This document shows, piece by piece, positions 4,670-7,160 of a stretch of DNA of 7,160 nt. Made by a program: the position numbers and the translations under genes. The DNA is from Bacteroidota bacterium (lineage in GTDB: Bacteria; Bacteroidota; Bacteroidia; B-17B0; Aurantibacillaceae). Under the pieces are notes generated by a model. It was not told the origin of the DNA and searched no databases. It saw nothing but the letters and a program-made list of their open reading frames with translations. The stretch is from contig SYEI01000220.1 of NCBI GenBank assembly GCA_005800865.1, positions 1-7,160 on the forward strand. The letters are read 5' to 3'. Position 1 is the stretch's first letter. Each line of letters begins with the position of its first letter.

Positions 4670-7160
4670 TTATTCGTAACTAATTTTAATAAATTTCTTG
4701 ATAAATATTTTTTCATCAATCATTAATTTAATGATATAAGCACCACGGGCATATGACGAAGTATTGAGTGTTACAAAATTTAATCCTTCAATTCCTTTTT
4801 TAGTGATTTCTTCATACTGGATTTGTCCAACAGAATTAAAGATAGAAATTGTAAAATCTATATCTTTATTTAAGGTGATGGGAAGTACAATGTCTCCGTC
4901 AGTTGGATTAGGTAGAGGATTACCAACATATATATCGTCAGCATTTAAACTATTGCAAAAAGAATTGTTAATTGTATTATCATCAATACTTGTATTTACT
5001 TTTTCAATTTCAACACAGGTAATATTGTTTACGCTGTTTTGTGTACTTGCACTTTCAGCATTAAATGTGAACGTATAATATGAGTTAGGGTTTAAAGTTC
5101 CATTCCACGTTTCTTTAATAGTCCCGCCATCGCTAATTTGATAACCCATTTTAAATGAATTGATGGGAACAGAACCGTAGTTAGCTATATCGGCAATCAC
5201 CGTCATAAAGCCATTATTATCTTTGTTTGTATTTACATTTAAAACGGCTAAATCTAAATAACGTTCGGTTATAGTAATGCTTTTGGTTTTGGAGCCCTTA
5301 CAGCCATTTTGATCTATCAAATTCAAACTAACATTAAAAGAACCTTCAGTGTTAAATGTTTCTGTAGGGTTTTGAATGCTATATGTTGATGTGGCATTCA
5401 TATTCCATAAGTACGAACTAGCATTATTAATTGATGGTGTAAAATTTATAGGTTCATTTATGTAATAAAAAGCAGTAGGAGTTGTTGAAAAATCAACAAC
5501 GGGTAAAGGAAATACAATTAAAGAATTAGTTGTTGAATCTTTACATCCAAATGAATTGATGGTGGTTAATCTTACAGAATTGTTTCCTGGATTTGTAAGA
5601 GAAAGAGTTGGGCTTTGAGCCGTTGAAAATGTAATGTTATTTAGCCTCCAATTATACGAGGATATAATGCCGCTTTGTGGATTCGATAAATTCATGACGT
5701 TAACCGTGTCTTTTGCGCAAAATGAAGGGATTGAAAAACTAGCTATTGGAGGCAGATAAATATTGATTAGTTTGGTAATGCTAGATATACATCCATTATT
5801 TCCGTCAACAATAAGAGTAACATTATAAACTCCAGAGTTTGTATAAGTTTTGATAGGAGCTGGAGTATTTGCTGCACCATAAATGCCAAAATTCCATGAG
5901 TAGGTTGGAGTTCCAGAAGTTGGGATAATGGATGTACTTTGAAAATTAGTAGGTGAATTTAAACAGGCGGGCCCATTAGTGAAATCTGCTTTGACTTCAT
6001 CTTGCACATTAACCGTTTTATAAATAGAATCCTTACAACCAGCAGTATTTGTAACTAAAAGTTTGACTGTAAAAATGGAAGAATTACTAAAAATGTGAGT
6101 AGGAGAGGTAATACTTGTGGTATTTGTTGGGCTTGAATCTCCAAAATTCCAATATGATGAGATTACGGAATAACCTGTCGCACTTGTACTTTGATTCAAA
6201 AATGAAGTACTATTATTTTGGCAAGAGGTTCCAATAGCAAATGTAGCAGTTGGTGTAGGATATATATTAATTGTTTTATTAATTGATTGCACACAGCCTG
6301 TATTTGTTGTTACTGTTAAATTTACTGTATAGGTTCCTGTATTTGTATAAGTATGTATTGGATTTGAAGCAGTTGAGGTATTTGTTGCAGATGCTGTATC
6401 TCCAAAACTCCATGCATAATTACTAATTGAGTTACCACTTGGAGGAATTGACAAATCTGTAAATGATACTATTTGATTCACGCACCCAATATTTGATGAA
6501 AAATTTGCCGTTGGAGCAAATCCTTGTATGGTAACAATTATTGTATCTTTTGCAACACAATTATTAGTGTTAGTTACAATGACAGAGTATTGGCCTGTAT
6601 TATTAATTAATAATGAATCGTTGTTTGAGCCCGTATTCCAAGTATAGTTGTTAGTGGCTAATGCGCCGGATGTTAAGGTTATTAAATTACCAGCACATAA
6701 AGGTATATCTGGGCCCAGTGATATCGATGATGAAAATGTGTCTTCTGTAATTTTAAGTGTATCTGATGTTATAGTACAACTATAAGTGTCTGTGATTTTA
6801 ACATAATAATTACCTGCTTGAGTAATAGTAAACAAAGAATCTGTTGTTATATTATTTTGCCATACAAATGTGTAATTTGATTTTGGTAATTCCGTATCCC
6901 ATATAAGTTGACCATTTGTACAAATAAAATGTTGTGATGGGAGGTGATAGTTTGGAAAGTTTACAAGAATAGTATCAGAAGAATTTTTTCCAAAAATATT
7001 AGTCGCATTTAACCAGTATTTTCCTGATTTATTTACTGATATAGTTGGCGTAGTTGCTCCAGTTGACCATTGATAAGAAATGTATTGATTACTATTAGGT
7101 ATTATTGGAACAATAGCTGTGTCGCAATATGAGTTAGAAAGGGAAATGTCGTTGGGTAAA
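4670..7160 (-). CDS. PKD-repeat surface protein with T9SS type A sorting domain (N-terminus beyond the window)
   Basis: Large secreted protein, partial at its 5' end: the frame is open to the right edge without a start, giving 829 complete residues in view. Counting from the edge, the order is: three Ig-like repeats (about 29-211) of the pattern Y.W.TG...G.Y.V....D.I.V; five PKD-type repeats (218-632); a CARDB-like adhesion domain (about 634-741) starting LDLAVLNV; and a C-terminal T9SS type A sorting domain (743-829) with PLPNPTDG, ISIFNSVGQI, ARGAYIIKL and the final KKFIKI. The sequence is rich in Asn, Ser and Thr, as expected of an extracellular beta-sandwich protein. The family route is Sec export, T9SS passage across the outer membrane and cleavage of the tail, followed by anchoring or release. 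The signal peptide and any catalytic domain would lie outside the window. A TTG at 6833-6835 can be mistaken for a start, but it is an internal leucine codon. Adhesion or a structural role is inferred; the ligand is unknown. Confidence 0.92.
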   Translation of the reverse strand, partial: LPNDISLSNSYCDTAIVPIIPNSNQYISYQWSTGATTPTISVNKSGKYWLNATNIFGKNSSDTILVNFPNYHLPSQHFICTNGQLIWDTELPKSNYTFVWQNNITTDSLFTITQAGNYYVKITDTYSCTITSDTLKITEDTFSSSISLGPDIPLCAGNLITLTSGALATNNYTWNTGSNNDSLLINNTGQYSVIVTNTNNCVAKDTIIVTIQGFAPTANFSSNIGCVNQIVSFTDLSIPPSGNSISNYAWSFGDTASATNTSTASNPIHTYTNTGTYTVNLTVTTNTGCVQSINKTINIYPTPTATFAIGTSCQNNSTSFLNQSTSATGYSVISSYWNFGDSSPTNTTSITSPTHIFSNSSIFTVKLLVTNTAGCKDSIYKTVNVQDEVKADFTNGPACLNSPTNFQSTSIIPTSGTPTYSWNFGIYGAANTPAPIKTYTNSGVYNVTLIVDGNNGCISSITKLINIYLPPIASFSIPSFCAKDTVNVMNLSNPQSGIISSYNWRLNNITFSTAQSPTLSLTNPGNNSVRLTTINSFGCKDSTTNSLIVFPLPVVDFSTTPTAFYYINEPINFTPSINNASSYLWNMNATSTYSIQNPTETFNTEGSFNVSLNLIDQNGCKGSKTKSITITERYLDLAVLNVNTNKDNNGFMTVIADIANYGSVPINSFKMGYQISDGGTIKETWNGTLNPNSYYTFTFNAESASTQNSVNNITCVEIEKVNTSIDDNTINNSFCNSLNADDIYVGNPLPNPTDGDIVLPITLNKDIDFTISIFNSVGQIQYEEITKKGIEGLNFVTLNTSSYARGAYIIKLMIDEKIFIKKFIKISYE
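4673..4933 (-). other. Type IX secretion sorting domain (type A) coding segment
   Basis: The last 87 residues match the Por-secretion-system C-terminal domain: a PNPTDG opening, a VGQ turn after a beta-strand (ISIFNSVGQI), the ARGAYIIKL strand and a basic hydrophobic ending (KKFIKISYE). In studied members this domain directs the protein to the T9SS translocon and is removed by the sortase PorU. Its presence ties the host to Bacteroidota with a working T9SS, though no T9SS component is encoded in the window. Confidence 0.9.
5264..6508 (-). repeat. Array of five PKD-type repeats
   Basis: Five units of about 80 residues occur in tandem. The first two have the hallmark W-(S/N)-FGD core (AWSFGD, YWNFGD) with HTYTNTGTYTVNLTV-like strands. 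The third reads WNFGIYG, losing the aspartate. The fourth (YNWRLNN) and fifth (YLWNMNA) lack the FGD core but keep the surrounding W and the closing G.F.V.L/N.V.L pattern. Repeats one to four each hold two cysteines 58-63 residues apart; the fifth keeps only the second. The repeats are strongly diverged at the DNA level, with only short stretches such as CCAAAATTCCA shared, so they are old duplications. Confidence 0.85.
6527..7075 (-). repeat. Three Ig-like repeats in the surface protein
   Basis: Three diverged copies share an aromatic-x-W core followed by G-x-Y and a D-T-I/L ending: YQWSTGATTPTI...GKYWLNATN, FVWQNNITTDSL...GNYYVKITD and YTWNTGSNNDSL...GQYSVIVTN. The last two also carry a cysteine about nine residues after the G-x-Y (YSC and NNC). 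This is the pattern of Ig-like repeats common in Bacteroidota surface proteins. Further copies may continue past the right edge. Confidence 0.75.

Noticed and set aside
4764..5078. Rightward 104-codon reading frame opposite the T9SS tail
   Set aside because: It is the complement of clear sorting-domain and CARDB-like coding sequence; its sequence resembles no protein family and contains no signal of its own.
1..7160. CRISPR arrays, tRNA or rRNA genes, insertion sequences, attachment sites, toxin or defence modules
   Set aside because: I saw no regularly spaced direct repeats, no tRNA-like cloverleaf, no transposase motifs and no paired inverted ends. All long reading frames are accounted for by the six genes described.

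Overview
The window looks like chromosomal DNA from a Bacteroidota bacterium, probably Flavobacteriia or a close relative. The DNA is clearly AT-rich, and Shine-Dalgarno-like sites are weak or absent before the genes. The strongest clue is the large surface protein at the right end: it ends in a type A sorting domain of the type IX secretion system (T9SS), a system essentially confined to this phylum. The house-keeping proteins also read like Bacteroidota versions, for example the short, unfused RlmL-type methyltransferase. The lineage call is inference from these traits.

Left part, rightward (1-2878). A few codons that may be the end of an upstream gene are followed by a strong intrinsic terminator (53-88). 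Next come mlaE and mlaF, which overlap by ATGA and encode the permease and ATPase of an MCE-type phospholipid transporter. After a 63-base gap holding a small hairpin comes a THUMP-domain 23S rRNA guanine-N2 methyltransferase (RlmL type), whose start is either TTG 1685 or ATG 1721.

Middle (2875-4668). A leftward rdgB gene (house-cleaning dITP/XTP pyrophosphatase) meets the methyltransferase tail to tail, the two stop codons overlapping in TTAA. An 81-base AT-rich gap separates rdgB from the divergent wecE gene, which encodes a PLP enzyme making dTDP-4-amino-4,6-dideoxy-D-galactose (dTDP-Fuc4N).

Right part (4670-7160). A long leftward gene, one base from the wecE stop, is open to the right edge, so its N-terminus is missing. 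The visible 829 residues hold three Ig-like repeats, five PKD-type repeats, a CARDB-like domain and a T9SS type A tail. This is a secreted, surface-anchored or released protein.

The genes do not form one pathway. Three are linked to the envelope (lipid transport, a surface sugar precursor, a T9SS surface protein) and two are house-keeping (rRNA modification, nucleotide pool cleaning). I found no convincing evidence of a novel system. The points most worth a second look are the truncated repeat protein with its regular cysteine pairs, the wecE gene with no sugar-pathway partners in view, and the two nearly gapless convergent junctions.
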